From Cephalotus follicularis (Eukaryota > Streptophyta > Magnoliopsida > Oxalidales > Cephalotaceae): a stretch of DNA of 64,000 bases. The notes beneath the pieces were generated by a model. That model ran no database searches and was not told where the DNA came from. It worked only from the letters and a program-made list of their open reading frames with translations. Where the stretch lies: positions 113,676 through 177,675 of the forward strand of contig BDDD01000368.1 in the NCBI GenBank assembly GCA_001972305.1. Reading direction: 5' to 3'. Position numbers and translations under genes: made by a program. Positions 21,471 to 33,669 of this stretch are shown here, one piece after another (position 1 is the stretch's first letter; each line of letters starts with the position of its first letter).

Positions 21471-24400
21471 TCGTCCAAGGGGCCTGCGAATCACCGCTCA
21501 GCTCCACCCTTGACGAGATGACAGAGGAGAACATCGGATCAGAGGTAAGTGTATCACCACTTAGACCATCTCGTGCCGGCAATCTCATGCCCGAGGACTC
21601 CATTATGGCCTGACCAGAGAAGATTGCGGATCCTCGGCTTCCCTCACACATCATCCCATCATAGACCAATGAAATGAGCAGATCCGAGTATGTAACCCAG
21701 GCACAGTCACACTTAACAGTTCATCATAAACAATGGCACTGCTGATTGGAATTGGGATCGAACGCCCAGTCCCCCATCAGCCACAATAAGTCTCATACAT
21801 AACCAAGTAACCAGTAACCAGTAACCAGTACCCGAGGACAACAACACATGATATCAAAATAAAGCATGAATACTTAAACAGAAAGGGGGAAACAACAAGT
21901 TCAACCCGGGAATCGAGTCCTCAGCTCGGAAACAACAGTATTCACATGCAAAATCAATAGATGACAGGAGAAGAAATCATAGTCAAAGATAATATCATGG
22001 AAGGGCATATAAACAGTAAATTCTCAGTTATAAATTGATAGAAAGAAAAACATCCCACTCACTAGTATCAGCAGCTTCCTCGGCTAGCTTCCTTGTTGTG
22101 CGGACTCCCTGCCTAGATCCTCCTCTACAAGACCAACACACAACAACGCTTAGCCACCATGAACAAACATTTCTGAAGTTATTCATGAACCACATACATC
22201 CATGAAAACCAAGGCGAAGCTCTTCCTCGGCCTCATAGATCGTCTCAACACCGAAAAAGCAATGTACCATAACGTACCGAGGAGGATGCTTACCTGCTAA
22301 ACGTGTAGACGGGTAAGGAAAGTCCCAACCTCAAACAGCGATCGAAGCTTCAGAAGAAAGACGAAGAAGAAAGAAGAAAGATGAAAGTTCACTCTCTCAA
22401 GTGCTTCTTCAGGCGTGAGATGATGGATGTGATATCTGCCGAAAGACAACTGCCAAGCTTTCTAAGTAAGCTTTGCACACTTCTCAACACCAAACAAATA
22501 TCTCTTATCTCTTATCACATTGGGCCTCAACCAAGCCCAAAGCCAAACTAACACTTCTCCAAGAAAAGAAGCCCAAGCCAACCACAACCAAGGAGAAAAA
22601 GAAATTTTTTTTCCCCCAAGCCCCAAACATCAATTTACCCAAAGTTTTATGCGGGTCGTTACAAGCTCCCTCGGTTGTAGATCATCGAGACTGTATTGAC
22701 CCAACCATAGGCTGGAAGATCTATGAGTTCTAGACGTGATCAGTCTGAGAACAGTAGATAGATCTCCCACCTTTTTTGATGGACTACCTTCCATGGGATT
22801 GATCATTGCTATTGATTGACATTGTATTGATCTGAGGTCGCATGCTCTATAGGATATGATTGATTGATTGGGTGTTTTATACAGCACCACTAAGTGTCTG
22901 CTATTGATTGATTATTATAGATCATATTCATATGCTCTGTTATGGGCTAGTGTCATGTGGATAGTCAGATTGCCAATTGTATGCATGCATTGCCATATCA
23001 TGCATTGATATTGTACACCGCACATTGATATTGCATAGACTGTCAACGATATTGCACATTGTATATGCATACATGCTGCATGGGGTTTCTAATTAGCCTT
23101 GTGGCTAACCCCATCCTTCGGGGTGGGGCTGTGTTGTACATTTTGTGTGTGGCATAGGTAGGGCAGCAGGTAGCAGCGGACAGAAGGATTGAAGATTCGG
23201 TGCGACCGCATGACCGTTTTGAGGTGACAGAGCTTGTATTGTAGATTGTACCGATGAGACTGATGACGAGTATTGTATTGAAATGTATTGTAATGAAATG
23301 ACTGGTATTGTATTGCAACAGATTAGTATTGTATTGTATCTTCCGTACAATGACATATTGTAAAGTTTTAAGTTTTTTCGTATTTTTATATTGCTAGTCC
23401 CCACCATTGTATTGTTTATTGGATTGAGAGTAATGCCACGTGTCCGCCCTTCGGCCACGGGGTGTTACAAACACTCATCACATTGTCCCCTGATGCCCCT
23501 GAATACTTGCCGCATGGAAAACAAAAACGCAGCTGAGCAAACCTCAGTACGGATATAGAATATTAAAACAATTGATAAAACTAAAATCAGTAACTTTCAA
23601 ATTAAACTGTCAAAAGTAAACATATGCATATAGGTTCATAAACCTTCATAAAATAGATATAAAATTTCCGAGCATATCAATATCCAAAACCTTTTAAAAA
23701 TATGTATCATACTGAGAGATGCAATATTTATATATAGCTAACAAACCCCGAATACGCATCAAGCAACACAGGCGACACGTAACGGTACACAAATAGGTAA
23801 GGGATGTCCGGACATCCACATACCACGGAAATGATGTGTATGACACTACACAATCAATTCCCAGATAGAACAGATCATATCATATATCCTAGGGCTGACC
23901 CATACGCCTCTATCAAAATCAGATCCAAATCCTCTCTGTAGAATATCAAAAAGAGACGCCGTGGACTAATCACACTGCCATGGATAGTGTCATGTTCCCG
24001 TGCCAGGCCTACAACATGCCTATGGTACCCCCATAAGTGGTTTATTCCCAGTATTCAACTATTCAAATAATGATGCTCTCAAATTATTTCAAATATATGC
24101 AACTTTCATATATAAACCAAAGTTTCTCAATCTGAAAATCGTTTATCAAACGATAATAACATATCAAAAAACATTTTCATACTTGCTCGGATCAAACATA
24201 CTTACGTAATCAAAATCAAAACTCATTTAATATTGTGAAATGATTAAAAGAGATGATTATGAATACAATTCATATTTTATTTATTTAACTGTAAAACTAC
24301 TAAAATTCTATACTTTTACTCATAAAATATAGATGGAATTTATTCCCAAAAAAATCGAAGGAATATAATCAAAGACGAAAATCCGTACTCGTTCATAAAA

Positions 24401-24660
24401 ATAAGACTGAATTTATACTATAATAAAATCAATAGAAGAGTATCAAGGAACGAAAAACCCATACCACAATCATAAAAGTAAAAATGAATTTGTTTCAATA
24501 AGATCGAAAGAAGATAACCAAGAACGAGAAATCCGTACCATACTTGATCACCAAAATTAACCTCAAGAGTTGCTCAAAAATTCACTAGACAACACCTCGA
24601 TTGATACCAGAATCTAAAAGATACAAAACTAATCAAATAAGAAATTGGAATTTCCTGCAA

Positions 24661-24795
24661 AAGCGTCGACTCTTTCTAGCATAAGCGTCGACGTTTATCA
24701 GGAGATAGACGACGCTTAAACGCTCTAAAAACACAAACTTTGAGGAAAGGGCGTCGACACTTTGCTGAAACAAAGGGGAAATGGCATCGATGCTA
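24661..24795. repeat. GTCGAC palindrome cluster, AAGCGTCGAC form (LTR E)
   Basis: AAGCGTCGACTCTTT, AAGCGTCGACGTTT, GGGCGTCGACACTTTG and GGCATCGATGC units. Confidence 0.75.
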
Positions 24796-24984
24796 TACAT
24801 GTGGTTCAACAACACAAGACATATAACACTGCATTAACACTTGCTCTTTACCAAAACAGAGTTATCATCTTACGTATAACACTGTGGCTGCACATGCCAA
24901 CACTGCATCAACACCACTTTAACACAGCACCCATACTAACACAGCATGCATAACACTCGCACTTCGGCTGTACACAACACACAA

Positions 24985-25100
24985 CACAGACGCATTCACC
25001 ATACACACACACATATACAAACACAACACACATACACAATGTCCACACTCACAGCACACACACTATCCACACTAATCACACACACACACACACACACACA
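24985..25100. repeat. CA-rich region with a (CA)n run (LTR E)
   Basis: Long CA-rich stretch; the pure run is at about 25077-25100. Confidence 0.85.
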
Positions 25101-25113
25101 GTCCATACTCACA

Positions 25114-26587
25114 TGTAACACCCTGTGCCCGCAGGGCAGACACGTGGCATTACTCTGAATCCAATACACAAAACAATGGTCGGGACTAGCAATACAAAAA
25201 AATGCGGAAAACTTTAAAACTTTTCAATACACATCAGTTGCGGAAAATACAATACAAATCCATCCATACAATACAGAACAAATCCTTTACAACACTAGTC
25301 TTTTCAATACGTTATCAATCCTTCAAAACAACATTACAATGCAATACATTTCCATCTTTCACTACAATGTCTCTATCAGCTTCACGATACCCAAGAAGTC
25401 GTGCAGTCAGCGGGTCTTCAGTCCTTCTGTCCACTGCTACTTGCTGCCCTACCTATGCCGCACACAAAGGTACAACACAGCCCCATCCTGAAGGATGGGG
25501 TTAGCCACACTGGCAAAGCAGAAACCCCATGCAGCATGTATGCATGTACAATGTGCAATATCGGTGACAATCTATACAATATCAATGTGCGGTGTAAAAT
25601 ATGAATGCATGACATGGCAAATGTACATGTACAATTGGCGATCAGACTACCCGTATGACAGTGGCCCATAAAAGAGCATACAGATAGGATCTATAACAAA
25701 CAAACAAACAATCAATCAATCAATAGTAGACATTCGATGGTGGTGTATAAAACACCCAATCAATCAATCAATATCCTATAGAGCATGCGACAGGTGTCAA
25801 TACAATGTCGATAAGTTAGCAATGATCAATCCCACGGAAGGTAGTCCTTCAAAAAGGGTGGGAGATCTATCTATGGTTCTCAGACTGATCAGGTCTGGGA
25901 CTCATAGATCTTCCAACTTATGGATGGGTCAATACAATCTCGATGAGCTACAACCGAGGGAGCTACTGATACCGTTAGGGAGCTACGACCCTAAAGGGAG
26001 CATCAATCGATAATCAATCGGTACCGCTCGTCAGCGGATCAATACAATATGATAAATGAAACGATCGACATAATAGGTGGACAGAGTCAACAACCTAACC
26101 TGCTGACACGAATCATAAGGTCGCTCTATAGGATCCATACAATACAATCAATCAATCGAGTCAATACAATATTGAGTAAAGTCAATAAGTGGTGGTGTCT
26201 AATGGAGAATGGGAACGTGCGTCCATCGTACCGAATTAGGCTCGCAACAACACTCATGACTCAAGCAATTGATCAATGCATCAATACAATGTCGAAGCAA
26301 GGCCGATAAGTGGTGGTGCCTAATGGAGGGATGGGAACGTGCATCCATTTTACCGACTTAGACTCACAACAACACTCATGAATCAAGCAAACAATCAATC
26401 AGTACAATCATTAAAACTGTTTTCAAACACTTGGACACCTCAAGTGAGGCTCTAGCCAAGTGGCAATGTGAAAAAAAGTTGAAAACCAGCTTTAAAACAG
26501 TTAAAACTCCTTTCAATACATTAGGCGTCGATGTCTTTGGTGAAAGACATCGACTCCTATTTAAAACGGTGGAAAGACGTCGATGTC
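25114..26587 (-). repeat. 3' LTR of element A (truncated)
   Basis: It matches the 5' LTR from its 3' end (TGTAACACCCTG on the + strand at 25114) up to about 26587, inside the motif cluster. The promoter half is lost. It shares the internal duplication seen in the 5' LTR (AAGTGGTGGTG units near 26190 and 26310). Confidence 0.8.
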
Positions 26588-26588
26588 A
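26524..26588. repeat. GTCGAC palindrome cluster, truncated (3' LTR of A)
   Basis: GGCGTCGATGTCTTT, AAAGACATCGAC and AAAGACGTCGATG; it is cut off where homology to the 5' LTR ends. Confidence 0.7.
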
Positions 26589-27609
26589 AAGCATTCATAA
26601 CACATTTCTCTTCATTCGAGCAATTAACTCAAATGCATTCATAAAACATTTCTCTCCATTTGAGTAGTTAACTCAAATGCATTCATAAAATCATTTCATA
26701 AAATCTTTCTTAATACCTTGAGTGATCAGCTCAAAGCATTCTTAAAACATCATTTTAAAACATTTCTAAAACTGGTTTCTCATGTAGAAACCTTCATTTC
26801 ATTTTATTTTACAATCATAAAATATTTCTCATCACTTTGAGTAATTAACTCAAAAACATTTATAAAACAACTTTGCATAACTTTTCTAAAATAGATATTT
26901 CGCATAGAAATAATCACTGTCATAGAAAACTTGAAACATCAAAGTTAAAGTAGACATCTCAATGAATCTATAGAGATAAAAATCATAAAATTCCATTGAG
27001 AAACGAAGCTGCAATGAATTTTTAAAGTTGCAGTTTCCTTTGGAAAACAAGACCTGAGCAGTAGAAGAAGAAAACATGGCTTTTCATCACGAATTCGATA
27101 GAATTTTGAGATGCATAAAACATAACAGCTAAAGTAGACATCTTAAGGTTTTTAAAACATTAAACCATTAAAAATAAATCAAGAAATGAGTAAGATATGA
27201 ATTAAACTGTCTGCTGCATAATTTGGAAGTAAAACAGAGGAATAACTTTGATAAAATGGGTATAGAATCTCCTTACCTCACTTGATCTCCTTCTCTTCTT
27301 CTCTCCCAAGCATCCTCCTCTCTAATATCAGCAGAAAAGCAACCCTTCATCAGCTGAATTTACACATATCTATATAAGAGAGGCAAACTTGGAGGCCAAG
27401 CTTGCATGGTGTCATCCATGACATCACTCATGTGAGCTTGCCTCCTTAGCAGCCCATGTGATGGAATTCCATCCAATCCAATGATGCCACCTGCTCCTTT
27501 CTAGAAGAAAAACATAAGTCTTCCATCCCTTGCTTGACACGTGTCCCTTGATCCATTTAATTCCTCCGAAACGGGATAAAAAGCTAGATTTCTGCACCTG
27601 ACACAGGGC

Positions 27610-27946
27610 AAAGCGTCGACTCTTTATCACTAAGCGTCGCCGGTCACGGCCTTATACTGAGTTCTTCAACTTCTATCCCGACTAAAGCGCTGAAGCTTTC
27701 CTATAAAGCGTCGCCGCTTAAGTCTCCTCCAGGTCAACCTCAATACTTGATGTCCAAAGCGTCGTCCGTTAAACTTGAAGCGCTGGCGCTTAACTTCAAA
27801 GCGTCGCCGCTTTCTTCCAAGCGTCGTCGGTTAGAGGCACTTGTCCAATTTGATATCGCACTGGTTTAAAGCGCCGTTAGGAGGGGTCAAAGCATCGCCC
27901 GTTACTACCCAAGCGTCGACGCTTGAAGTGGAACTGTCGGCGCTTA
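27610..27946. repeat. GTCGAC palindrome cluster, AAGCGTCGNCGCTT form (LTR F)
   Basis: About a dozen AAGCGTCG(A/C)CGCTT-like units, including AAGCGTCGACGCTT at 27911-27924. Several carry GTCGCCG or GTCGTCG centres. Confidence 0.8.
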
Positions 27947-27987
27947 AGACAGTTTTCCCTTCTCAACGCTAAGACAAATTCCATTTT

Positions 27988-28086
27988 CTTCCGGGGGCGC
28001 TGCCCCCGAGCCCCTGCCTGCTGTCCGGGTAGCGGGACCCCCTGTCCGCTCACCGGGGAGCGGAACCCCCGAACTCCCCGAGCGTA
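27988..28086. repeat. GC-rich island in LTR F
   Basis: Contains the inverted repeat GGGGGCGCTGCCCCC and several CCGGG(T/G)AGCGG phrases. It stands out strongly from the A/T-rich surroundings. Confidence 0.7.
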
Positions 28087-28182
28087 GGGTCATACTATAG
28101 GTCCCTTGAAATATTTTCCAATGACACAATAGCAAATATCTTTTCATAATTAATATCTTTAATGAAAATTCGGGTCATTACA

Positions 28183-29249
28183 AGCCCATTTCCAGAAGCA
28201 TCGGTGTACACAACAAAGTCTTCGTTCCCGTTTGATAAGGCTAGGACAGGAGCAGAAATCAATATGTCTTTAAACTCTTGAAAACTTCTTTCATAATCAC
28301 TATCCCATACAAAGACAGCGTTCTTTTGTGTCAATCTGGTCAACGGTGTTGCAATACGGGAAGATCCCTCAACAAACCGACGATAATACCCTACTAAACC
28401 CAAGAAGCTGCGAACTTTGGAAGCATTCGTCGGTCGTTTCCAATCTTTCACTGCCTCTACTTTCGATGGATCCACTGATAAACTATCACCAGAAACAATA
28501 TTCCCTAGAAAAGCAACCTCCGATAACCAAAACTCGCACTTGTCGAATTTGGCATACAGTCGATGATCCCTCAAAGTTTGCAATACATTGTAGAGGTGCT
28601 GGGCATGCTCCTCATCGGTCCTGGAATAGACCAAGAGGTCGTCAATGAACACTACAATGAACTGATCCAAATACTGTCTGAACACTCGGTTCATCAGGTC
28701 CATGAAATCCACAGGAGCATTAGTCACACCAAAAGGCATAACTAAGAACTCATAATGGCCATATCTCGATCTGAAAGCCGTCTTCGGAATATCCTCTGGT
28801 CTGACTTTCAAGTGGTGGTAGCCCGATCTCAATTCGAGCTTAGAAAATACTGTCGCTCCTCTAAGCTAATCAAACAGCTCATCAATGTGTGGTATAGGGT
28901 ACTTATTCTTCACTGTAACTTTATTGAGCTGTCGGTAGTCAATACACATATGGAGCGATCCATCTTTCTTCTTGACAAAAAAGATAGGTGCTCCCCAGGG
29001 TGAAGCACTAGGTCTTATAAAGCCTTTATCCAGAAGATTCTGTAACTGTATCTTTAACTCTTTCAATTCTATCGGTGCCATTCGGTATGGTGCTCGAGAA
29101 ATCAGTGCAGTTCCTGGTACCAGATCAATCACAAACTCTATCTCTCTGTCTGGCGGCAACGACGTCAAATCCCGAGGAAAAACATCTCCGAACTCGTAAA
29201 CCACTGGAATATCCTCCAGTTTCGGCCGCCATCTGTCTGTATCGAGCAC
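28183..29249 (-). pseudogene. gypsy element A pol: reverse transcriptase and start of RNase H
   Basis: The minus-strand frame carries [29 protein letters not shown] and [15 protein letters not shown], then after one in-frame stop (about 28863, a TAG in place of an expected Gln codon) [19 protein letters not shown] and the catalytic box [22 protein letters not shown] and the RNase H start [11 protein letters not shown] follow. This enzyme would copy element RNA to DNA in the virus-like particle. The frame ends at 28183, where LTR F begins. The rest of RNase H and all of integrase are gone. Confidence 0.9.
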
Positions 29250-29927
29250 ATGTTCCAGAAACCCCTGTCATCCCTATCATAACAATCTGTCCGTATGCAA
29301 AGCCGAAATCATCGGAACAAACTCTAAGGTGCCAAGAAACCGAAAAGGTGGTCGTCTCAGAGGACTGAAAACCACTACTTTCCGATGACAATCCACCTGA
29401 GCAAAGCTAGCAGACAACCAATCCATGCCAAGAATCACATCTAGGCAATCCATCGGTAAAACAATAAGATCGGCTAGTAAGCAACGATCATCAATCTCAA
29501 CAATACAATCTCTAAACACTGGATCAGTGGTCGTTGAGTCACCTAGAGGGGTCGATACCTCCATCAAGAAAGGAAGGTACTCAGGCCTCAAACCAACATG
29601 GGATACAAAATGCAATGAAATGAATGAATGGGATGAACCTGGATCAATGAGAACCCGTGCTGGAAGCTGAAAGAGTTGAATGGTACCCCCAATCACAACA
29701 TCGGACCCTGCTGTAGCACTCGGTTCCATAGCAAACACTCTGGCCTGAACTGTTGGAGCAGAACTCGTAGGCAGCTTCCCCCTAGACTGCGACGTCCCAT
29801 GAGAAGAAGACGGTACACTAGCTGTCGGTCCTGGTGGAGGAGGTGCCCGCTGTGTCTGATCAAATCCTCTAGGACGAGAACTTCGAGGACAATCTCTAGC
29901 AATGTGGTCGGAACCACCACAAACCAA
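29250..29927 (-). pseudogene. gypsy element A zinc knuckle and aspartic protease
   Basis: Begins with the knuckle CLVCGGSDHIARDC just upstream and a Pro/Ser-rich linker, then the protease core VLIDPGSSHSFIS, VILGMDWL and the usual following segment. Many plant gypsy proteases of this lineage carry DPG or DSG here, so Pro next to the catalytic Asp does not by itself mean loss. The frame is open from 29927 to about 29277. A shift near 29250-29280 separates it from the reverse transcriptase frame. Confidence 0.85.
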
Positions 29928-30770
29928 GCAATGGCCTAAGAACCATCTACAATTCTCAAAAGTATGGTTGGTCTTCTAACAATGCACACAAGGAACCGTA
30001 GCACTCTGATTACCGCTCCCAGAAAGTCTGGAGGGTGTACCCTGACTAGGTGCTGAAGATCGGTCTCCTCGGCGTGCGTTCCTCAATCTGCCTCTCCTCC
30101 GAGAATGGGACGGATTCCCGCTATCCTGATTGCTGCCATGAGAACCAGGGGAGGGGCTACTATCAGTCTTCTGCGATTTAGCACTGCCACTGTCACTATC
30201 ACTCTGCCAAGAAGAAGGAGTAGGCCTGGTACGGGCTATATTTCTCATCTGTTTAGCCTTAGCTACAATATCCTCAAGCTGCAAAGCTCAGGAAGAAATA
30301 TCCGATATGGAGGTCAACCCGAAGGGGGGTCAGTTGCCTCCTCAAATCCAATCTCAGTCCCCGAAGGAACTTCTTTGCTCTACGCTCTTGGCTTTCCACT
30401 AAGTACGGGGCGGATCGGGCTAGCTGCGTGAATCTCGCCTCATACTCAGCAACTGTCATGCTTCCTTGTACCAAGTTAGCAAATTCAATCTCTCTTCTGT
30501 TTGTCTCTACCAGAGGGTAGTATCTTGCATTGAATTCTCTTTAGAAGGCATCCCAAAAGCGGACTGTACCAATCCTTGTCCAATCTGCATTAACCATAGC
30601 CCACCAGTGTTCGGCTTCTCGTTGGAGCATATACATTGCCAATGCCAATATCTGTTCATCATCACATCCCATGACCTCAAAGATCTTCTCCAATTAGGTT
30701 ACCCAAGACTCAGCAAGAGTAGGATCAGGAAGTCCTACAGATGCTGGAGGCTGCAACTTTAGGAAACGGC
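29928..30770 (-). pseudogene. gypsy element A gag
   Basis: Read across frames on the minus strand: a HWWAMVNADW-like core near 30600, then NLVQGSMTVAEYEARFTQLA and FLRGLRLDLRRQL (30474-30330), a stop near 30275, a Ser-rich basic tail (30284-29976) and the CVHC...C knuckle. It forms the particle and binds RNA in active relatives. Several stops and a frameshift are present. The true start codon is not clear. Confidence 0.8.
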
Positions 30771-30926
30771 TCAATAACGGGATGATCAGATGCAATCACT
30801 TTCAATTCCAAAATCAATCTCTTTTCCAATAACCAATGGCATGAATAAGCAAGAACATCTATCATGCAAATCCATTCAGTCAATCTCAATCTACGCATTA
30901 ATATACTTAGCTAGCAGGCTGACCAA

Positions 30927-30940
30927 TGTCTCTGATACCA
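30927..30940 (-). promoter_or_regulatory. primer binding site of element A (initiator tRNA-Met)
   Basis: On the minus strand TGGTATCAGAGACA stands three bases after the 5' LTR end. TGGTATCAGAGC is the usual tRNA-iMet complement in plant retroelements. Confidence 0.85.
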
Positions 30941-30943
30941 TAC

Positions 30944-33349
30944 TGTAACACCCTGCGCCCGCAGGGCGGACACGTGGCATTACTCTCAATCCAATACACA
31001 AAACAATGGTCGGGACTAGCAATATAAAAAAATGCGGAAAACTTTAAAACTTTGCAATACACATTAGTTGCGGAAGACACAATACAAATCCATCCATACA
31101 ATACAGTACAAATCCTTTACAATACTAGTCTTTTCAATACATTATCAATCCTTTAAAACAGCATTACAATGCAATACATTTCCATCTTTCACTACAATGT
31201 CTCTATCAGCTTCACGATACCCAAGAAGTCGTGCAGTCAGCGGGTCTTCAGTCCTTCTGTCGACTGCTACTTGCTGCCCTACCTATGCCGCACACAAAGG
31301 TACAACACAGCCCCACCCCGAAGGATGAGGTTAGCCACACTGGCTAAGCAGAAACCCCATGCAGCATGTATGCATGTACAATGTGTAATATCGGTGACAA
31401 TCTATACAATATCAATGTGCAGTGTACAATATGAATGCATGACATGGCAAATGTACATGTACAATTGGCGATCAGACTACCCGTATGATAGTGGCCCATA
31501 ACAGAGCATACGGATAGTATCTATAACAATCAATCAATCAATCAATAGTAGACATTCGATGTTGGTGTATAAAACACCCAATGAATGAATCAATCAATAT
31601 CCTATAGAGCATGAGACCGGTGTCAATACAATCTAAATAAGTTAGCAATGATCAATCCCGCGGAAGGTAGTCCTTTAAAAAGGGTGGGAGATCTATCTAC
31701 GGTTCTCAGACTGATCAGGTCTGGGACTCATAGATCTTCCAGTCTATGGCAGGGTCAATACAATCTTGATGAGCTACAACCGAGGGAGCTACTGATACCA
31801 TTAGGGAGCTACGGCCCTCAAGGGAGCATTAGTCGACAATCAATTGGTACCGCTCATCAGCGGGTCAATACAATACGATAAATGAAATGATCGATGGAAT
31901 AGGTGGACAGAGTCAACAACCTAACCTGCCGACAGGAATCATAAGGTCGCTCTATAGGATCCATACAATCAATCAATCAATCAATCGAGTCAATACAATA
32001 TTGAGTAAAGTCAATAAGTGGTTGTGTCTAATGGAGAAATAGGAACGTGCGTCCATCGTACCGACTTAGGCTTGCAACAACACTTATGACTCAAGCAATC
32101 AATCAATGCATCAATACAACGTCGAAGCAAGGCCGATAAGTGGTGGTGCCTAATGGAGGGATGGGAACGTGCATCCATTTTACCAACTTAGACTCACAAC
32201 AACACTTATGACTCAAGCAAACAATCAATCAGTACAATCATTAAAACTATTTTCAAACACTTGGACACCTCAAGTGAGGCTCTAGCCAAGTGGCAATGTG
32301 AAAAGGAGTTGAAAACCAGCTTTAAAACAGTTAAAAACTCCTTTCAGTACATTAGGCGTAGATGTCTTTGGTGAAAGACATCAAATCCTCTTTAAAACGG
32401 TGGAAAGACGTCGATGCCTTTCCCTATTTGTGTAGAGATCTGGTCGAAGACGTTGATGTCCTTGGAGAAAGGCGTCGACGCTTTTCAATAAAAATAGCCT
32501 GAGAATGCGCATCGATGTTCGGCATCGATGTGTTTCCAGGGGAGAGACATCTCGAGGCAAAGACGTAGACGTCTTTGAAAGACGTCTATGTCTTTGCTGT
32601 AGAATCAAGGATATAGCACTCAAATGAAAAAGACATCGACCTCTTTGGGCTAAGGGTCAATGTCTTTTCTGGGCAGAGTCGATTTTATGCAAAAAATAGG
32701 GCCAATCTAAAGTCAAAATCCAATTAAAATCCATTCTTTGAAAACCAAGGTTTAAAATCAATAATTTAAGGTTAGTAAAACTTGTTACAACCTTTCAATT
32801 TCAATTTCAATCTTCCTAGATCCATTAGGTCAAGGAAATCAATAAAAACCCTAGTTTCTCTATTCACTTCAATTTAATCATTCAATCACTCAATCAATCA
32901 TGCAATTAAGTCAATCAATCAATAAAGCAATAGGCAATTTAGTAAAGAAGTCCTCCCTATCACTGAAGCTTCAAAAGTTGAGCTTCCAATCACACAACCG
33001 CTGCTATGCCGTTCAATCACCAATCCACTACTTGCAATCGCTGTCCTTGTCGATGGAGATGCAATCCGGGGCTGCAATGGTGGAAGATGGAGGCTGCTCA
33101 GCTAGAGAGAGAGGGAGAAGGATAGAGAGAGGAGGATGAATGGTGAGAATGAGAGAAATGACAAGGAATTGACTTAAATAGTCGATTCGGTCAACTCTCC
33201 AAAACTCTGCCCAAAATCCCGACTATACATGCATGTGATCAATACAATATCAATAGGTATAAGAATACCTTAATTCAATACAGTTCAGTACGGTCCAATA
33301 CGGTACGATGTATGCATGAACCGTACAAAAGGGAATTCGAGTTGTCACA
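30944..33349 (-). repeat. 5' LTR of element A
   Basis: 2,406 bp, minus strand from TGTGACAACTCGAATTCCC (33349) to GCAGGGTGTTACA (30944). It holds a weakened TATA-like TATTTAAG (33180-33173), a CT-rich tract, the motif cluster, a two-copy internal repeat of about 120 bp (near 32009 and 32130) and the paired stem-loops near its end. Confidence 0.9.
32354..32668. repeat. GTCGAC palindrome cluster, AAAGAC form (5' LTR of A)
   Basis: Units such as AAAGACGTCGATGCC, AAGGCGTCGACGCTTTTC and AAAGACGTAGACGTCTTTG; aligned in position with the A1 and A0 clusters. Confidence 0.8.
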
Positions 33350-33669
33350 TCACAGCACACCCACTAACACTGGAGATACAGAGCACAACCAGGAAGAATT
33401 TGGGTGTTGGGCGTGAACCAGAAATGATTGTTTGAGAGCAATAGTGGTATCTACAAAACCAGTTTAACAAACCCATACATGATGCCAAAGAAAATAGGAA
33501 AGGATACAGAAAAATAGGGGAGATATGGTTATGCCTAGGATAGGACAGCTCTAACGTTTTTCATGCTCAAAGGTCCATATTAAAGTAAAGCAAGAAAAAC
33601 CAACATGAATGACGCCAAACCGTGGAAGAAAATGCAAGGAAATCGTCTGGAGCTAAGCAGCAATGGCGT

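Larger units (their letters stand above)
16529..22663 (-). mobile_element. LTR D inserted in LTR A0; interrupted by element C
   Basis: D occupies 16529 to about 17095 and 20507-22663, about 2.7 kb, and is flanked by AGCTC at 16524-16528 and 22664-22668. On the minus strand it begins TGTAACGACCCGCATAAAAC and ends GGGGCTTGTCA, typical gypsy LTR termini. It is clearly more GC-rich than its neighbours. No gag or pol belongs to it, so I read it as a solo LTR. A GCAGGTAAG phrase on the minus strand (around 22285) sits where other LTRs here have a donor-like site. Confidence 0.7.
13421..23469 (+). mobile_element. LTR A0 (gypsy A family), split by A1 and D
   Basis: Pieces at 13421-13791, 15401-16528 and 22664-23469 add up to about 2.3 kb and match the 2.4-kb LTR of element A in the opposite orientation. 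The right end is GGGGTGTTACA at 23469. The first 80 bp or so are missing. AACAC flanks it on both sides (13416-13420 and 23470-23474), so the loss is within the LTR. No internal region belongs to it, so it is a solo LTR. It has a TATATAAG box at 13529-13536 followed by a pyrimidine-rich tract. Confidence 0.75.
26588..28182 (-). mobile_element. LTR F interrupting pol of element A
   Basis: On the minus strand it begins TGTAATGACCCGAATTTTCA at 28182, directly after the A reverse transcriptase/RNase H frame breaks. Inside are a GC-rich island, a motif cluster, a TATA-like TTATATAG (27378-27371, -) and a donor-like GAGGTAAGG (about 27276). Sequence at 26590-26870 has repeated CATTCATAAAACATTTCTC and TTGAGTAGTTAACTCAAA phrases. 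The left limit is where A LTR homology resumes, and is a deletion junction without a TSD. Confidence 0.55.
25114..33349 (-). mobile_element. gypsy element A, inserted in LTR E and broken by LTR F
   Basis: TSD TCACA lies at 25109-25113 and 33350-33354. Read on the minus strand the order is 5' LTR (33349-30944), tRNA-iMet primer site, gag, protease, reverse transcriptase and RNase H start, then a break into F at 28182, then the 3' LTR ending at 25114. Integrase, the polypurine tract and the first part of the 3' LTR are missing, so a deletion accompanied or followed F. Domain order and sequence suggest a Del/Tekay-like chromovirus lineage, but no chromodomain is left to confirm it. Confidence 0.85.

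Noticed and set aside
25202..25504. 100-codon + strand ORF with a near-copy at 31068-31328
   Set aside because: Both are antisense readings of the conserved 3' part of LTR A; similarity reflects LTR identity, not a gene family.
27371..27378. TATATAAG on the + strand in LTR F as evidence that F is + oriented
   Set aside because: The LTR start TGTAATGACCCG and the GGTAAG site both point to the minus strand, and the TATA-like sequence can be read either way. Orientation remains only moderately certain.
28328..29939. Several + strand ORFs of 60-106 codons opposite element A pol
   Set aside because: They are shadows of the minus-strand protease and reverse transcriptase frames.
30927..30940. tRNA-Met-like sequence as a possible tRNA gene
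   Set aside because: Only a short stretch complementary to the tRNA 3' end is present, next to an LTR: a primer binding site. The same holds at 50551, 54991 and 58108.
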